A stretch of DNA of 64,000 nt from Hyphomonadaceae bacterium (GCA_028285145.1 JANQQC010000065.1:1-64000); one strand, 5' to 3'; counted from the first letter of the stretch, positions 9,864-20,402 are shown. The notes: generated by a model from the letters alone, not told the origin. A program made the numbers and translations.

Positions 9864-11429
9864 TTAGCCGGCCGTCGCCGCGAGTTTCCGGAAGCGGCGA
9901 TACTCGGTCAGCTTGTAGCCGTTGTAGCGGCCCAGCATGATCACCACAGCCAACACGATGAGTAGCAGCTCTGGATAAACGAACACCATCTCCTCGATGA
10001 AGTCGTTGGTGATGATGAAGTATCCAATAGCGGCACCGACGAGCGATCCGCCAGCCTTCTGCAGGGCATCCTTCGCGCCGGCTTCTTCCCAGACGGTGGA
10101 CATCCGTTCGATGGTCATCGTCAGGATGACGATTGGGAAGAGTGAGATTGAGAGGCCCAGCTGGAAGTTGAAGGCTTGGCCGAACAGGGCGATGGCCATC
10201 ATCAAGAAGGTCACCACAATCAGGATCGCGGCGAGCCTTGGAACGAGGAGCAGCTTCAACTGCGCAAAATAGATGCGCAGGACGAGGCCGGCTCCAACAA
10301 TGAAGGTGAACAGGATCATACCGGTGAGAAGCTGTGTCTCGCGAAAGGCCAAGGCGATGAGGACCGGCATGAACGTCCCGAAGGCCGGGATCCCGACAAC
10401 CTGTTTGAGGAGCACGATCAGGAGTGCAGCGATGGGGATTAGAAACAAAACGCGGAAGACAAGCTGCATGTCGATGGGTAGGTTGAGCAAAGACACAGCG
10501 GCAAGGAACGGTGCGGCCTCCGCCCCCCGGCTCATGGCGCGAGAGAGCGCCGTTTCGAGGTTCCTCTGAATGGCGAAGGACACGGCAAGCCGGCGAAAGC
10601 CCTCGCCATCGACGAGGGGCGCACCGCCATAGGTGATCGGTACGATCCGAGACTTGTCCAGAGGTTCGGATGTTATGGGGTCAGCAGGCACCCAGGCCCC
10701 GTCAATCCAAAACTCGATCCAGCGTTCCAAAGGAACTGAACGCGTTTCCGTTGTCAGGCGAATACCGGAGACCACGCGGGAAGGTGTACCAGCGGCATTG
10801 AGCAGGAACACCATTCGATCTGCGGCCTGATTCAGGCCCGGCGGGCCACCATCGATCAGACTTTCGACCCGCTCGTCCGTCGTATCCGAGGAAAGCTTGG
10901 CGAGTTGGCTGATAAAGCTGTCCTCATCGGCGGAGCGCTCAAGTGCATCTGTGAGAATTGAGTCGAGCGCCAGAAGAAGCGGCGTGGCGTTTTCCTGTAT
11001 CGCGCGGCGGCGGTCGCGGCGGCGGTAGTCGGAAATCGCCTCCGGCACCTCGCCATTGCTTCCGGCGCGGCGCGACAGATCGAGTTGATAGAGCGACGCA
11101 CGGTAAAACAGGACGGCTCGGCCGGTCTGTGACCGGCGCTGAAACACCGCGTGACGCAACTCTCCATCGCCTTCCGTCTCAATGCCGAAACCAGATGCAA
11201 TAAAGTCTTCGTCGACAATCCGCGCGCCGCTGGAGGAGGAGGGCAGGGCGAGTCTCAGAGAAACCGGCCGATCCTGGCCCTCGAAACTCACTTTGGCCTC
11301 GATGGTCCAACTGTCCGCATCCCGGTCTGGCGTCAGCGGAAAATCAAGCGCAACGATTTTGAACAGGAAAATGCCGAGGCCGATCGCTACGAGACCACCC
11401 ACCAGAAACAGTAACTGAAAGCGTTGCAT
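9864..11429 (-). CDS. Inactive transglutaminase fused to seven-helix membrane domain
   Basis: A 521-residue inner-membrane protein. An N-terminal membrane anchor (about 5-27) leads into a large periplasmic part (about 30-315). That part has a transglutaminase-like core (NAAGTPSRVVSGIRL, WIEFWIDGAWVPADP). A C-terminal bundle of about seven helices follows (about 325-510). The position where active transglutaminases carry the catalytic Cys reads NQAADRMVFLL, with no Cys, so the domain is probably a binding module. AGGAGG lies about 10 bases before the ATG. The downstream ATP-grasp gene begins within 10 bases, showing tight coupling. Co-occurrence of these three families is established, but the function is not settled. 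Confidence 0.85.
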   Translation of the reverse strand: MQRFQLLFLVGGLVAIGLGIFLFKIVALDFPLTPDRDADSWTIEAKVSFEGQDRPVSLRLALPSSSSGARIVDEDFIASGFGIETEGDGELRHAVFQRRSQTGRAVLFYRASLYQLDLSRRAGSNGEVPEAISDYRRRDRRRAIQENATPLLLALDSILTDALERSADEDSFISQLAKLSSDTTDERVESLIDGGPPGLNQAADRMVFLLNAAGTPSRVVSGIRLTTETRSVPLERWIEFWIDGAWVPADPITSEPLDKSRIVPITYGGAPLVDGEGFRRLAVSFAIQRNLETALSRAMSRGAEAAPFLAAVSLLNLPIDMQLVFRVLFLIPIAALLIVLLKQVVGIPAFGTFMPVLIALAFRETQLLTGMILFTFIVGAGLVLRIYFAQLKLLLVPRLAAILIVVTFLMMAIALFGQAFNFQLGLSISLFPIVILTMTIERMSTVWEEAGAKDALQKAGGSLVGAAIGYFIITNDFIEEMVFVYPELLLIVLAVVIMLGRYNGYKLTEYRRFRKLAATAG

Positions 11430-11468
11430 GGTGGTCCCGACCTCCTGAAGCGCGCGAGCCGCGCCTCG

Positions 11469-11981
11469 TCACGTGCAGCGTGACTTGTCGGTATATATCT
11501 CAGACGGATCGACCAAGATCTGTCCCGCCTCGAGCATGTTCCGTCCGACGAGGACTTCATAGTTGAAATGTCCGCGGTCGGCCAGTGTTACCTCACCGCT
11601 GAGGAGGTTGCCGCCGATACAAAAATCCATCGTAACAACAGGGCGATAGAGGACGCCGCCACTTTTCTTCTTGATGGCGGCCCAGCGGACGAGCTCGGAT
11701 TCGATGGTCCGCTCGTCGCCTTTTTCATTGTTGATTCTGAAGACGATGACGTGATCGCCTTCGCCATCGCTACTCGAGCGGCGGTCGGGTGCTGATAGGA
11801 TTTCCGCGTGGATGGAAGATGTCTTCGCACCAGTGTCTAGCTTGGCGTCCATGCGTAGGTCAGCGCCTTGTACGCGAACGAATTCAAGCCATCCGAGGGT
11901 GACTTTTCCCTGGGCGACGGCCTGGCCGCCAAACAGCGCAACAGCAAGAGCGGATACGCATAATGTGATGAGTCGGGTCAT
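11469..11981 (-). CDS. Exported retropepsin-like protease of the RimK-associated (DUF785) family
   Basis: A 170-residue protein with a signal peptide (about 1-23, LCVSALAVALFGGQAVAQG). The single retropepsin-like domain has the active-site motif AKLDTGAKTSSIHAEIL at about residues 46-62 and GRNMLEAGQILVDPSE at the C-terminus. The family is often labelled 'ATP-dependent zinc protease', but the visible motif is that of an aspartic protease (DTGA). AGGAG precedes the ATG. It leads the cluster with the transglutaminase-like protein and the ATP-grasp ligase. I infer that a periplasmic peptide or peptidoglycan-linked product is made or trimmed by the cluster. Confidence 0.85.
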   Translation of the reverse strand: MTRLITLCVSALAVALFGGQAVAQGKVTLGWLEFVRVQGADLRMDAKLDTGAKTSSIHAEILSAPDRRSSSDGEGDHVIVFRINNEKGDERTIESELVRWAAIKKKSGGVLYRPVVTMDFCIGGNLLSGEVTLADRGHFNYEVLVGRNMLEAGQILVDPSEIYTDKSRCT

Positions 11982-12071
11982 TACTTGCTCCTGAAAATTC
12001 GCGCGCGTTAAAGCGCTGGCAATGCGGCTATTTCAAGTCGCATTTAGTACTCAATTCGATTCGATGCATGC

Positions 12072-13652
12072 TCAAGCCTCGGTTAGTTTGACAGCAAGCT
12101 TCTGGATCGCTCCATAGTCCAGTTTCCCAGTGCCAAGCACGGGGATTTCGTTCACGTGGATAATCTTTCGCGGAACAGATAGTTCCGAGACGCCGTGGTT
12201 TTGCGCCCAGGCCAGTATGTCACTGCGATTGCAGTCCTCGGCATCGCTCAAAAGCACAATCTGTTCGCCCTTGCGGGCATCCGGCAGCGTGGCGGCCGCA
12301 TGCATGTTGTCCGGCCAGATCGCGCTCGCGCAGTTCTCGACCACTGCAAGGGAGACCATCTCACCGCCAATTTTTGCGAAGCGCTTCACGCGGCCTTTGA
12401 TCCGGATGCAATTGTCCTCGTCGATCGCAACGATGTCGCCGGTGTCGTGCCAGCCATCGATTGGTCGCTCCAGAACCCCTGGATTGGTCGCGTGCAGATA
12501 GCCCATCATGATGTTGGGACCGCGAACCCTTAGGCGCCCGCCCTCAGCGATTCCTTCGACTGGGACGAGTTCATATTCCATGTCCGGCATGAGGACGCCG
12601 ACGGTGCCTGGCTTGTTGAGATCCATCGAGTTTGCAGCAACCACGGGAGAGGCTTCCGTCGCACCGTAACCCTCAAGGATTTCGATATTGAACTTCTTGC
12701 GAACCAACTGGCGCGTTTCGTCCCGGACCCGCTCGGCCCCGCAAACGGCGAGCCGGATGGAACTCATATCACCCTGATCGCCGGCACGAGCGTACTGGGA
12801 AATGAAGGTGTCTGTTGCGAGCAGAATGGTCGATTGCGTCGTGCGTATGCGCTTTGCGATCTCTCTGGGTTGAAGCGGTGTTGGATGGAAAACCGCCTTG
12901 ATCCCCGCGACAAGCGGGAGGATGGCCCCGACTGTCAGGCCAAAACAGTGAAACGTCGGAAGCGGATTGAAGACAGAGTCGGTTTCATCGCTCAGACCGA
13001 TATGAGCACGGACCTGCTCAACATTGGCAATGACGTTCTGATGGGAAAGCACGACACCTTTCGGGTCGCCCTCGGTGCCTGACGTGAAGAGTATGACGCC
13101 CGGCGACGCATGGCTCGCGCCTCGGCGAAACAACCACGGAGTGACAGGCCCGAGCGCGCCGGCCGCCTTGTCCAGCAGTCCAAGATTCTCGCGCACATCC
13201 TCAAGATAGATGATCTCAGCATCCTGCTCGAGCTCTGCGATGAGGGGCTCAAGATTGCCGAGTTCAACAAACCTATGGGCGGTGACGATGCGCTTCACTT
13301 CGCTCGACTTCATCGCTGAGCGCAGATTCCGTGAGCCCGCCGTGAAGTTCAGCATGGCCGGGATTCGGCCATATGCCTGCAACGCATAGAAAGCGATGAC
13401 GGCACCCGCGCCTGTCGGCAGCAAGACGCCAACGGCCTCTTTCGACGATGTGTGCTTCTTCAGAGCGGACCCAAGCGCGAACGCTGCGCGTGTCACTTCA
13501 GTGTAGCTCAATTCGCGCTCATCGCCGTCAACGATTGCGATGCGTGCACCTCCAAACTCCCGCTTGGCGCGCATCAGCGCGCTGAAGAGGTCCGTTTTTG
13601 TGCGGGCCGGACGCCACGGGAGTGGCTGGGGCAGGGCGGCAGTCGCGGTCAT
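12072..13652 (-). CDS. AMP-forming acyl-CoA/acyl-ACP synthetase
   Basis: ANL-superfamily enzyme that activates a fatty acid via an acyl-adenylate. The 526 residues show the P-loop-like motif [18 protein letters not shown] (about 188-205), [14 protein letters not shown] (A5), the hinge motif [13 protein letters not shown], and the C-terminal lysine region [14 protein letters not shown]. The overall pattern resembles the synthetase half of Aas (acyl-ACP synthetase/acyl-GPE acyltransferase) without its acyltransferase half. The substrate is unproven. It is divergent from lipA, with 138 bases between the two starts holding both promoters. Confidence 0.85.
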   Translation of the reverse strand: MTATAALPQPLPWRPARTKTDLFSALMRAKREFGGARIAIVDGDERELSYTEVTRAAFALGSALKKHTSSKEAVGVLLPTGAGAVIAFYALQAYGRIPAMLNFTAGSRNLRSAMKSSEVKRIVTAHRFVELGNLEPLIAELEQDAEIIYLEDVRENLGLLDKAAGALGPVTPWLFRRGASHASPGVILFTSGTEGDPKGVVLSHQNVIANVEQVRAHIGLSDETDSVFNPLPTFHCFGLTVGAILPLVAGIKAVFHPTPLQPREIAKRIRTTQSTILLATDTFISQYARAGDQGDMSSIRLAVCGAERVRDETRQLVRKKFNIEILEGYGATEASPVVAANSMDLNKPGTVGVLMPDMEYELVPVEGIAEGGRLRVRGPNIMMGYLHATNPGVLERPIDGWHDTGDIVAIDEDNCIRIKGRVKRFAKIGGEMVSLAVVENCASAIWPDNMHAAATLPDARKGEQIVLLSDAEDCNRSDILAWAQNHGVSELSVPRKIIHVNEIPVLGTGKLDYGAIQKLAVKLTEA

Positions 13653-13790
13653 GAGAGGCTCCGTGCGCCTTTACGTTATGACAGATCGGTCACAAAACGT
13701 AGTACGGGCGTAAACCCTTGCAAAGCCGCAGCATCAGCCATGCGCAACATCTACCTTGCTGCGGGAACGCATCCGGCCCATTTATCTTGT

Positions 13791-14750
13791 ATGGCGACGC
13801 TTATTGACTCGACAGCCCGACAGCACCGGCACCCGGAAAAGCGGAATCGGCCGGACACGCCGATTCTACGAAAACCCGACTGGATTCGCGTCAAAGCGCC
13901 GACCAGCCGCGGATACGCAGAAACACGTGAGATCGTGAAGTCCAAGGGACTGGTCACGGTTTGCGAGGAAGCAGGCTGCCCGAACATCGGAGAGTGCTGG
14001 GAGCAGAAACACGCGACCATGATGATCATGGGCGAGATCTGCACGCGGGCCTGCTCCTTCTGTAATGTGTCGACCGGCAAACCCAGCCCGCTTGATCTGG
14101 ATGAACCGAGACGCGTGGGAGATGCCGTTGCCGAAATGGGCCTCGCCCATGTCGTCATCACATCTGTCGACCGGGACGACCTGGAAGATGGTGGGGCAAT
14201 GCATTTTGTCCGAACCATCGAAGCCATCCGCAGCGCAGCCCCGAAGACAACAATCGAGATTCTGACGCCAGACTTCCTGCGCAAGGATGGGTGGGAAGCG
14301 AAGGTGATCGACGCGCGTCCCGACGTTTTCAACCACAATCTCGAAACGGTTCCTCGGCTCTATCTCTCGATCCGCCCCGGCGCGCGGTACTTCCATTCGC
14401 TGCGCCTGCTTGAGCGAGTGAAGGAGCGCGATCCGAGCCAGTTCACCAAGTCCGGCCTGATGGTGGGGCTCGGTGAAACGAAGGAAGAAGTGATGCAGGT
14501 GATGGATGACATGCGATCCGCTGGCATCGATTTCCTGACGATTGGCCAGTATCTCCAACCGACGCGCAAGCATGCCGCGATTGATCGCTACGTGTCGCCG
14601 GAAGAGTTCGCATCCTACGAGGAGATAGCGAGGTCGAAGGGCTTCCTGATGGTGTCCGCATCGCCGCTCACCCGGTCCAGCTATCACGCAGGCGATGACT
14701 TTGAGCAGTTGCGCCGTGCCCGCGAGGCGAGCCTGGCGGCGGCGAGCTAA
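13791..14750 (+). CDS. lipA: Lipoyl synthase
   Basis: Radical-SAM enzyme inserting two sulfurs into octanoyl groups on E2, E1-beta and GcvH lipoyl domains. The 319 residues have the auxiliary cluster cysteines in [12 protein letters not shown] and the radical-SAM CTRACSFC. The conserved [14 protein letters not shown] tail supplies the serine that ligates the auxiliary cluster. I chose ATG at 13791 because homologues start just before HPEKRNRPD; an upstream in-frame ATG at 13740 would add 17 residues with no family support. GTG-started coq10 follows 2 bases after the stop. The two lipoyl-bearing PDH subunits encoded at 3.7-6.4 kb are obvious substrates. Confidence 0.96.
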   Translation: MATLIDSTARQHRHPEKRNRPDTPILRKPDWIRVKAPTSRGYAETREIVKSKGLVTVCEEAGCPNIGECWEQKHATMMIMGEICTRACSFCNVSTGKPSPLDLDEPRRVGDAVAEMGLAHVVITSVDRDDLEDGGAMHFVRTIEAIRSAAPKTTIEILTPDFLRKDGWEAKVIDARPDVFNHNLETVPRLYLSIRPGARYFHSLRLLERVKERDPSQFTKSGLMVGLGETKEEVMQVMDDMRSAGIDFLTIGQYLQPTRKHAAIDRYVSPEEFASYEEIARSKGFLMVSASPLTRSSYHAGDDFEQLRRAREASLAAAS

Positions 14751-14752
14751 GG

Positions 14753-15214
14753 GTGCCGAGACACCTTGAAACACTGATCATCGGGCATAGGCCGGATCAG
14801 CTCTTTAATCTCGTCAGCGACGTCCAGACCTATCCGTACTTTATCAAATGGGTCCGGGGACTGCGCGTAAAGAACGAGCAGATCTCAGGAGCAGAGCGTC
14901 GCTGCGATGCGGAGGTCGTGGTGGGCTTCAAGGGGTTTGTTGAGCGGTTTTCAACAACCGTTATTGCAAATGCCGGGGATAACTCCGTGAAGGTCGATCT
15001 TCTGCGCGGCCCCTTCAGGCGCCTAGCGAATACCTGGAGGATGGATGCCTACGGCGAAGGCTCATCGCGCGTCGAGTTCATGATCGATTATGAGTTCAGG
15101 AACCCGATTCTCAGCGCGCTGGCATCGACCAATACCGATGTTGCAATCAGCAAGATCATGAAGTCGTACATGGATGAAGCCAGACGCCGCTATGGCGAGC
15201 CCCAATCGGTCTAG
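14753..15214 (+). CDS. COQ10/RatA-type START-domain protein
   Basis: A 153-residue SRPBCC-fold protein (polyketide cyclase/START-like). It begins MPRHLETLIIGHRPDQLFNL and contains the family's PYFIKWVRGLRV segment. Alphaproteobacterial members next to lipA are orthologues of mitochondrial COQ10, thought to bind ubiquinone and assist respiration. The GTG start lies two bases after the lipA stop, so the two are translationally linked. The stop forms a CTAG palindrome with the convergent cinA gene. Confidence 0.88.
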   Translation: MPRHLETLIIGHRPDQLFNLVSDVQTYPYFIKWVRGLRVKNEQISGAERRCDAEVVVGFKGFVERFSTTVIANAGDNSVKVDLLRGPFRRLANTWRMDAYGEGSSRVEFMIDYEFRNPILSALASTNTDVAISKIMKSYMDEARRRYGEPQSV

Positions 15215-15702
15215 GCGATCTGTTCCCGGATCATTTCGAGCGCTTTCTCGACACTTGCCATTCGCACTTCAGACCGGCCGATCGGACCGAACTGCACCAT
15301 CTCGTGCACAAGTGCGCGATTCTCTCGCAGGCAGGCGAAATGGACTGTACCGACAGGTTTCATTGGCGTACCGCCTTCCGGGCCTGCGATGCCGGTAATC
15401 GCAACGGCGATATTGGCCCTGCCAACCTCCAATGCGCCTTCCGCCATCATACGGGCAGCTGGTTCCGATACAGCCCCATAATCGGCAAGAAGGTCGCCGG
15501 GGACGCCAAGGACCTCTTCCTTGGCCCGGTTCGAATAGGTCACGAACCCCCGGTCGAAGACTTTGGAAGATCCGGAAATCTCGGTGAAGAGGGCGGCGAC
15601 CAGTCCGCCTGTGCAGCTCTCCGCTGTCGTTACGCGTAGACGCCGCTCTCGGAGCTCATCCGAGACCAACAGGGCGAGGTTGTATATTCGTTCTGGAAAC
15701 AT
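15211..15702 (-). CDS. CinA-family nicotinamide-nucleotide amidohydrolase
   Basis: A 163-residue single-domain protein matching the C-terminal domain of CinA (PncC), which deamidates nicotinamide mononucleotide. Signatures are TTAESCTGGLVAALFTEISGS near the N-terminus and AVAITGIAGPEGGTPMKPVG. No N-terminal MoCF-like domain is present. It begins 9 bases after the ispDF stop and is probably co-transcribed with it. Confidence 0.92.
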   Translation of the reverse strand: MFPERIYNLALLVSDELRERRLRVTTAESCTGGLVAALFTEISGSSKVFDRGFVTYSNRAKEEVLGVPGDLLADYGAVSEPAARMMAEGALEVGRANIAVAITGIAGPEGGTPMKPVGTVHFACLRENRALVHEMVQFGPIGRSEVRMASVEKALEMIREQIA

Positions 15703-15711
15703 CGGCAGACC

Positions 15712-16860
15712 TTATCTGCCCCCATTGATCCGCTGCAACAGAACAATCGCTTCAGCTGCAATGCCTTCTGCGCGCCCCGTAAAACCGAGACCTTCTGTTG
15801 TTGTCGCTTTGACGCTGACGGCATCAAGGGGCAGGCCGATGGCATGAGCGGTGGCCTCCCGCATCGCTTCGCGATGAGGCTTGATCTTCGGCGCTTCGCA
15901 AATGATCGTCAGGTCGCAGTTTCCAATCGACCAGCCTGACGCTTTTGCTAGCTCGACGGCATGGACGAGGAATTGGCGCGAATCCGCATCTTTCCAGCGA
16001 TCATCGCTGGGCGAGAAGTGATCTCCGATATCGCCAAGCGCCGCTGCACCGAGAATCGCGTCGGTCAATGCGTGCCAGCCGACATCCGCATCAGAATGCC
16101 CGGCCAGCCCGCGATCATGCGGGATCTTGAGGCCGCACAGGACCACATGATCTCCTTCGCAGAAAGCATGGACATCAAAACCCTTTCCAATGCGGTTTGA
16201 GACGGTTTGCGCTGTCATCATTTGCTCCACGCGTTCCAGGTCGCCGGAAAATGTGATCTTGGCCAGTTTCTCATCGCCTTGCACGAGGACCACCGGCTCT
16301 CCAGCTGATTCAACCGCTTGCAGGTCATCGACGAGCGCGTCCCGTGTGCCGGAAAGGGCAGCATGAATTGTGTCGAAGTGAAAGGCTTGCGGGGTCTGGA
16401 CGCGGTAAAGACTCTGGCGGTCAATCGTCTCTAGTTTCGAGTCCTGATCGCGCTTGAGCGCATCTGCGACCGGAAGTGCGGGTGCGGCGGCTTTTGCCTC
16501 GCTTAGTCCCTTGAAAAGGGCATCCAAAACCGTCGGGGAGATGCCGGGCCGAGCCGCGTCGTGGATGAAGATGTACTCTGGCGACTCTTCAAGAGACGCC
16601 AGAGCGTTTTGTACGGACGCTGTTCGTGTGGATCCACCTTGGATGATTTGGACGCCGGATGACCCGTAACGCTCCTGCGCCCAGTCGACTTTGTCTGCAC
16701 TCACCACGAGCACCGTGCCAACGAACCGTTGATCGCGCTCAAATGCTTGAATCGACCAGTCAACAACCAGTTGATGGCCTAGCGAACGAAACTGCTTCGG
16801 CGTATCACCGCCTGCGCGTGATCCGGAACCGGCGGCAACAATGAGCGCGATTGCTTTCAT
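15712..16860 (-). CDS. ispDF: Bifunctional IspD/IspF (MEP pathway)
   Basis: Fusion of 2-C-methyl-D-erythritol 4-phosphate cytidylyltransferase and 2,4-cyclodiphosphate synthase, two non-consecutive steps of the non-mevalonate isoprenoid pathway. The 382 residues comprise an IspD half (about 1-225; [29 protein letters not shown]) and an IspF half (about 226-382). The IspF half has the metal ligands in GKGFDVHAF and GHSDADV, and [21 protein letters not shown] use ATG at 16860 because [11 protein letters not shown] is the normal IspD start; an in-frame start 114 bases upstream has no family support. It is divergent from dusB. Confidence 0.96.
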   Translation of the reverse strand: MKAIALIVAAGSGSRAGGDTPKQFRSLGHQLVVDWSIQAFERDQRFVGTVLVVSADKVDWAQERYGSSGVQIIQGGSTRTASVQNALASLEESPEYIFIHDAARPGISPTVLDALFKGLSEAKAAAPALPVADALKRDQDSKLETIDRQSLYRVQTPQAFHFDTIHAALSGTRDALVDDLQAVESAGEPVVLVQGDEKLAKITFSGDLERVEQMMTAQTVSNRIGKGFDVHAFCEGDHVVLCGLKIPHDRGLAGHSDADVGWHALTDAILGAAALGDIGDHFSPSDDRWKDADSRQFLVHAVELAKASGWSIGNCDLTIICEAPKIKPHREAMREATAHAIGLPLDAVSVKATTTEGLGFTGRAEGIAAEAIVLLQRINGGR

Positions 16861-16967
16861 GTCGGACCCATAGGCGTGTTTCAGCAGGTGTGCCAATAGC
16901 GTCACACTGTGGCATTCCGAGTACCGCCTATCTTTTGTGCGAGTGCGAAGTGTGTATTCTGTTGTCG

Positions 16968-17966
16968 ATGACAATTCTGACTGATTTCAAGGCACCTGAA
17001 GCTTGGTTGGCTCCGATGTCCGGTTCGACGGATGCCGCGTTCCGTAGGCAGGCCATGCGATTCGGGGCCGATGCAGTCGTTTCGGAAATGGTTGCCGGGG
17101 AAGGGCTTGCTGCAGCGCGGCAAGACATTGTTCGGCGGACATGCCGCCACGAGGGCGGTGGTTTATGGATCGTGCAGCTGGCTGCGCGCCGCCCTGAGGA
17201 TATGCGTCTTGGCGCGGAAATCCTCTCGGATGCGGGTGTCGACGTTATTGACATCAACATGGGCTGCCCGTCGCGACAGGTAACCGGCGGTAATTCGGGT
17301 TCAGCGCTCATGCGCGAACCAGAGCTGGCCGCACAGATCATGCAGGCGGCGATGGATGGTGCTGGCGGCCGTCCCGTTACCGTCAAGATGCGCCTCGGCT
17401 GGGATGATGACCTTCTGAATGCGTCACAACTGGCGCGCGTGGCCGAGGATATCGGACTTCAGTTGATTACCGTGCATGGGCGAACACGCTGCCAGTTCTA
17501 CAAGGGCACGGCGAATTGGATGCAAGTCCGCGAAACCGTGGAGAGCGTGAACCTACCCGTGCTGGTCAATGGCGATATCTGCGACGTTGAGACCGCGCGC
17601 CTTGCCCTGAACCAGTCCGGAGCGAAAGGCGTCATGATAGGCCGCGCCGCGATGGGTCGGCCCTGGCTGGTCGGTCAGATATCATCGGCTCTTGGCGGGT
17701 GTGCGTGGGTAGAGCCGACGCTTGCCGAGCAGCACGACAGCCTGATCGAGATGATTGAAGACGCTGCCGAATTGTACGGTGCCCGCCTTGGCGTCCGGAT
17801 TGTAAGGAAACATGTCTCAGCGTCGATCGATCAGGCTCCGCTGCATCTTTCCGACGGAGAACGCAGGCGGCGACGCGCTGACCTTTGCCGCATTGAAGAT
17901 GTCGGCACCCTGATCACCGCTCTGAAGCGGACCTACGAAAACGCGTATCAAGAGGAGGCGGCCTGA
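16968..17966 (+). CDS. dusB: tRNA-dihydrouridine synthase (DusB/NifR3 type)
   Basis: FMN enzyme reducing uridines in the tRNA D-loop. The 332 residues show the N-terminal [13 protein letters not shown], the catalytic-cysteine motif [39 protein letters not shown] and [13 protein letters not shown] at 16968 is chosen because the product then begins just before the conserved TIM barrel; an upstream in-frame start adds 39 unrelated residues. Its TGATG overlap with ntrB reproduces the classical nifR3-ntrB-ntrC order of alphaproteobacteria. Confidence 0.95.
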   Translation: MTILTDFKAPEAWLAPMSGSTDAAFRRQAMRFGADAVVSEMVAGEGLAAARQDIVRRTCRHEGGGLWIVQLAARRPEDMRLGAEILSDAGVDVIDINMGCPSRQVTGGNSGSALMREPELAAQIMQAAMDGAGGRPVTVKMRLGWDDDLLNASQLARVAEDIGLQLITVHGRTRCQFYKGTANWMQVRETVESVNLPVLVNGDICDVETARLALNQSGAKGVMIGRAAMGRPWLVGQISSALGGCAWVEPTLAEQHDSLIEMIEDAAELYGARLGVRIVRKHVSASIDQAPLHLSDGERRRRRADLCRIEDVGTLITALKRTYENAYQEEAA

Positions 17967-19027
17967 TGTCCGTCGCGGATGTAAATAGTTCCATGGACGC
18001 CCTGTCCGATGCAGTCCCGATAGCCTTGCTGGCGGTGGATAATCGACGCCACATTCGCGCGGCGAACATGGAGGCCGAGGTGCTTCTTGGTTTGTCGCGT
18101 CGCGCGATGACAGGCAAAGCGCTCAGCGAAGTCCTCTACTTTGACACCCCGATCTTCGAACTGATCGATAAGGCTGAGAGCCTTAGCGGGGATATGACGG
18201 CCCATGGTGTCCCGATGTCAGGGCCGACACTGGCGTCTGGTTCTGTTCACGATATTCGTATCCGCCAAGATGATCTTGGCGGTTTCTTGATCGCGTTTTC
18301 CCGCTCGCTTGGGCGCGAGGTTGCGGACGCTGGCCCTGGGGTGTCCGCGTTCGGGAGAATTCTGGGGCACGAAGTAAAGAACCCGCTGGCGGGTATCTCG
18401 GGTGCCGCCCAACTCCTCATGCGAAAAGCCCGCGAGGACCAGTCAGAACTCCTTACCGTTGTTCTCGATGAGACCCGCCGGATTGAGCGACTGGTGCAGC
18501 GTCTGTCGGCTTTTGAACTGTTCTCCGCGCCCCGCATGGCTCCGTTGAACATCCACTCCCTGATTGACCGCGTGTTGAGCGCCGAACGGGCTGCCTTTGA
18601 TGGACGGGTCACTTACAAGCGCAGCTACGACCCGTCTTTGCCGGATATCCTTGGTGACGAGGATCATATCCACGAGGCGCTGCAGAACATCGTCAGGAAC
18701 GCATCTGAAGCTGCCGCAGCGAGTGGCGGGGATGGAACGGTGATCGTGCAGACCGCCTACGAGGCCGGCTTCAGCATCCTTCTGCGGCGCGGGCCAAAGA
18801 CGATGCTGCGAGCGTTGCGCGTCACCATTCAGGACAATGGCCCAGGTATTCCCAGCGATCGTCAGAACGCGATTTTCGAGATGTTTCAGAGCTCTAAGTC
18901 GGGCGGACGAGGGCTCGGCCTTTCAATTGTCAGCGAGATCATTGCGGCACATGGCGGGCAGGTGAAAGTCGAGAGCAAGCCCGGGCGCACCAAGTTTACC
19001 ATCTTCCTACCGTTGGCGGGGGCCTGA
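17966..19027 (+). CDS. ntrB: Nitrogen regulation sensor kinase NtrB
   Basis: Cytosolic histidine kinase/phosphatase that responds to PII protein and controls NtrC. The 353 residues have an N-terminal PAS domain (about 10-110) and the phosphorylated His135 in ILGHEVKNPLAGISGAAQLL. The ATPase boxes are N (IVRNASEAA), G1 (DNGPGIP) and G2 (GGRGLGLSIV). No membrane segment is seen. It is coupled to dusB by TGATG and sits one base upstream of ntrC. Confidence 0.96.
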   Translation: MSVADVNSSMDALSDAVPIALLAVDNRRHIRAANMEAEVLLGLSRRAMTGKALSEVLYFDTPIFELIDKAESLSGDMTAHGVPMSGPTLASGSVHDIRIRQDDLGGFLIAFSRSLGREVADAGPGVSAFGRILGHEVKNPLAGISGAAQLLMRKAREDQSELLTVVLDETRRIERLVQRLSAFELFSAPRMAPLNIHSLIDRVLSAERAAFDGRVTYKRSYDPSLPDILGDEDHIHEALQNIVRNASEAAAASGGDGTVIVQTAYEAGFSILLRRGPKTMLRALRVTIQDNGPGIPSDRQNAIFEMFQSSKSGGRGLGLSIVSEIIAAHGGQVKVESKPGRTKFTIFLPLAGA

Positions 19028-19028
19028 T

Positions 19029-20402
19029 ATGTCCGGAAAAACAGTCCTTCTGGCTGAAGACGATGCTAGCATCCGGCTTGTGGTTAGCCAGACGCTTGTC
19101 TCTGCTGGTCATCAGGTGCGCGCGACAAGCTCGCTGCAGGCGCTGGAGCGCTGGATCGGCAATGGGGAAGGGGATGTCGTCGTAACGGACGTGTACCTCG
19201 GCGATACGGCAGTCTTCGAAGCGTTGCCGTCCATGCGTCTGCAGCGTCCGGATCTGCCGATCATTGTGATGAGTGGCCAGAACACGATCCTGACAGCCGC
19301 GTCTGCGGCCGAGCATGGAGCCTTTGACTATCTTCCCAAGCCGTTCGACATCGACACGCTAACCAGCCTTGTCGACCGTGCGCTCAAGTCTCCGCCGAGC
19401 AAGAAGGCGCGCGTGGACCGTCAGACGCAACAGTCCATCTCCGATGCCAGGCTTCCGCTCATTGGCCGATCCGCTCCAATGCAGGAAGTCTATCGGATTA
19501 TCACCCGTGTGATGAAGACCGATCTCACTGTTCTGATCGAAGGCGAGTCCGGGACCGGGAAAGAGCTTGCGGCGCGAGCGATTCACCAACTTGGCGACAA
19601 TAGCGATGCGCCTTTCCTGGCGCTTGATCTGAGCGCGATGGGCCAGTCAGAGGTCAATGCTCAGCTGTTCGGCGATGGCGACCGGACGGGTGCCGTCCAT
19701 CAAGTAGGAGGAACACTCTACCTTGATGAGATTGGCGACCTTCCGGCCGACGCGCAAACCCAGCTTGTGAAGCTGATGCGTGAAACGGAAGGCGCGCGAA
19801 TCATCGCTTCGTCCCGCAAGAATCTCGGGCGTCTCGTCGATGATGGCGTGTTTCGCGAGGATCTCTATTATCGATTGAACGTCGTCCGGCTCACCATGCC
19901 GCCCCTGAGAATGCGCAAGGATGACATTCCTGAACTCGCCAAGGCATTTCTTGTACGGGCACAGGCCAAGGGGCTGCCGGCAAAGACCCTTGAAGGGGCC
20001 GCCCTCGATCTGCTGGCGGCCTACGACTGGCCGGGCAATGTTCGCGAGCTTGAGAATCTCATTCTTCGACTCGCAGCGCTCAGCCCTGATCCTGCCATTG
20101 GGGTACGCCAGATCGAACGCGAACTGCGCTCCAGCGCCATGCGCGATGAAGGAAGTGCGCCCGGCCTGGAGCAGGAAATACAATCGCTACTGCATCGCTA
20201 TGTCCTTGCCGACCTGATGCGCGCGGAGAGTGACGAAGAGACTAAGGTTCATCAGTCCGTGATTGAGAAGGTCGAACGGCCTCTTATTAAGCTCGCCCTC
20301 GAGGTAACGTCTGGTAACAAGGTCAGGGCGGCTGGCCTGCTTGGACTGAACCGAAACACGCTACGTGCGAAGATTACGTCGCTGGGTATTGCAGAAGGCT
20401 AA
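19029..20402 (+). CDS. ntrC: Response regulator NtrC lacking the GAFTGA motif
   Basis: Nitrogen-response transcription factor. The 457 residues comprise a receiver domain (1-125, phospho-acceptor Asp54 in VTDVYL) and an AAA+ domain (about 143-370; Walker A GESGTGKE 172-179; Walker B LYLDEIGD near 230-237). A Fis-type helix-turn-helix follows (about 425-455, KVRAAGLLGLNRNTLRAKI). The sigma54-contacting loop, normally GAFTGA after LFG, reads GDGDRTGAVHQ (215-225) and is shortened by roughly 15 residues. Rhodobacter capsulatus NtrC is known to lack GAFTGA and to activate the housekeeping polymerase; I infer the same here. Confidence 0.95.
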   Translation: MSGKTVLLAEDDASIRLVVSQTLVSAGHQVRATSSLQALERWIGNGEGDVVVTDVYLGDTAVFEALPSMRLQRPDLPIIVMSGQNTILTAASAAEHGAFDYLPKPFDIDTLTSLVDRALKSPPSKKARVDRQTQQSISDARLPLIGRSAPMQEVYRIITRVMKTDLTVLIEGESGTGKELAARAIHQLGDNSDAPFLALDLSAMGQSEVNAQLFGDGDRTGAVHQVGGTLYLDEIGDLPADAQTQLVKLMRETEGARIIASSRKNLGRLVDDGVFREDLYYRLNVVRLTMPPLRMRKDDIPELAKAFLVRAQAKGLPAKTLEGAALDLLAAYDWPGNVRELENLILRLAALSPDPAIGVRQIERELRSSAMRDEGSAPGLEQEIQSLLHRYVLADLMRAESDEETKVHQSVIEKVERPLIKLALEVTSGNKVRAAGLLGLNRNTLRAKITSLGIAEG

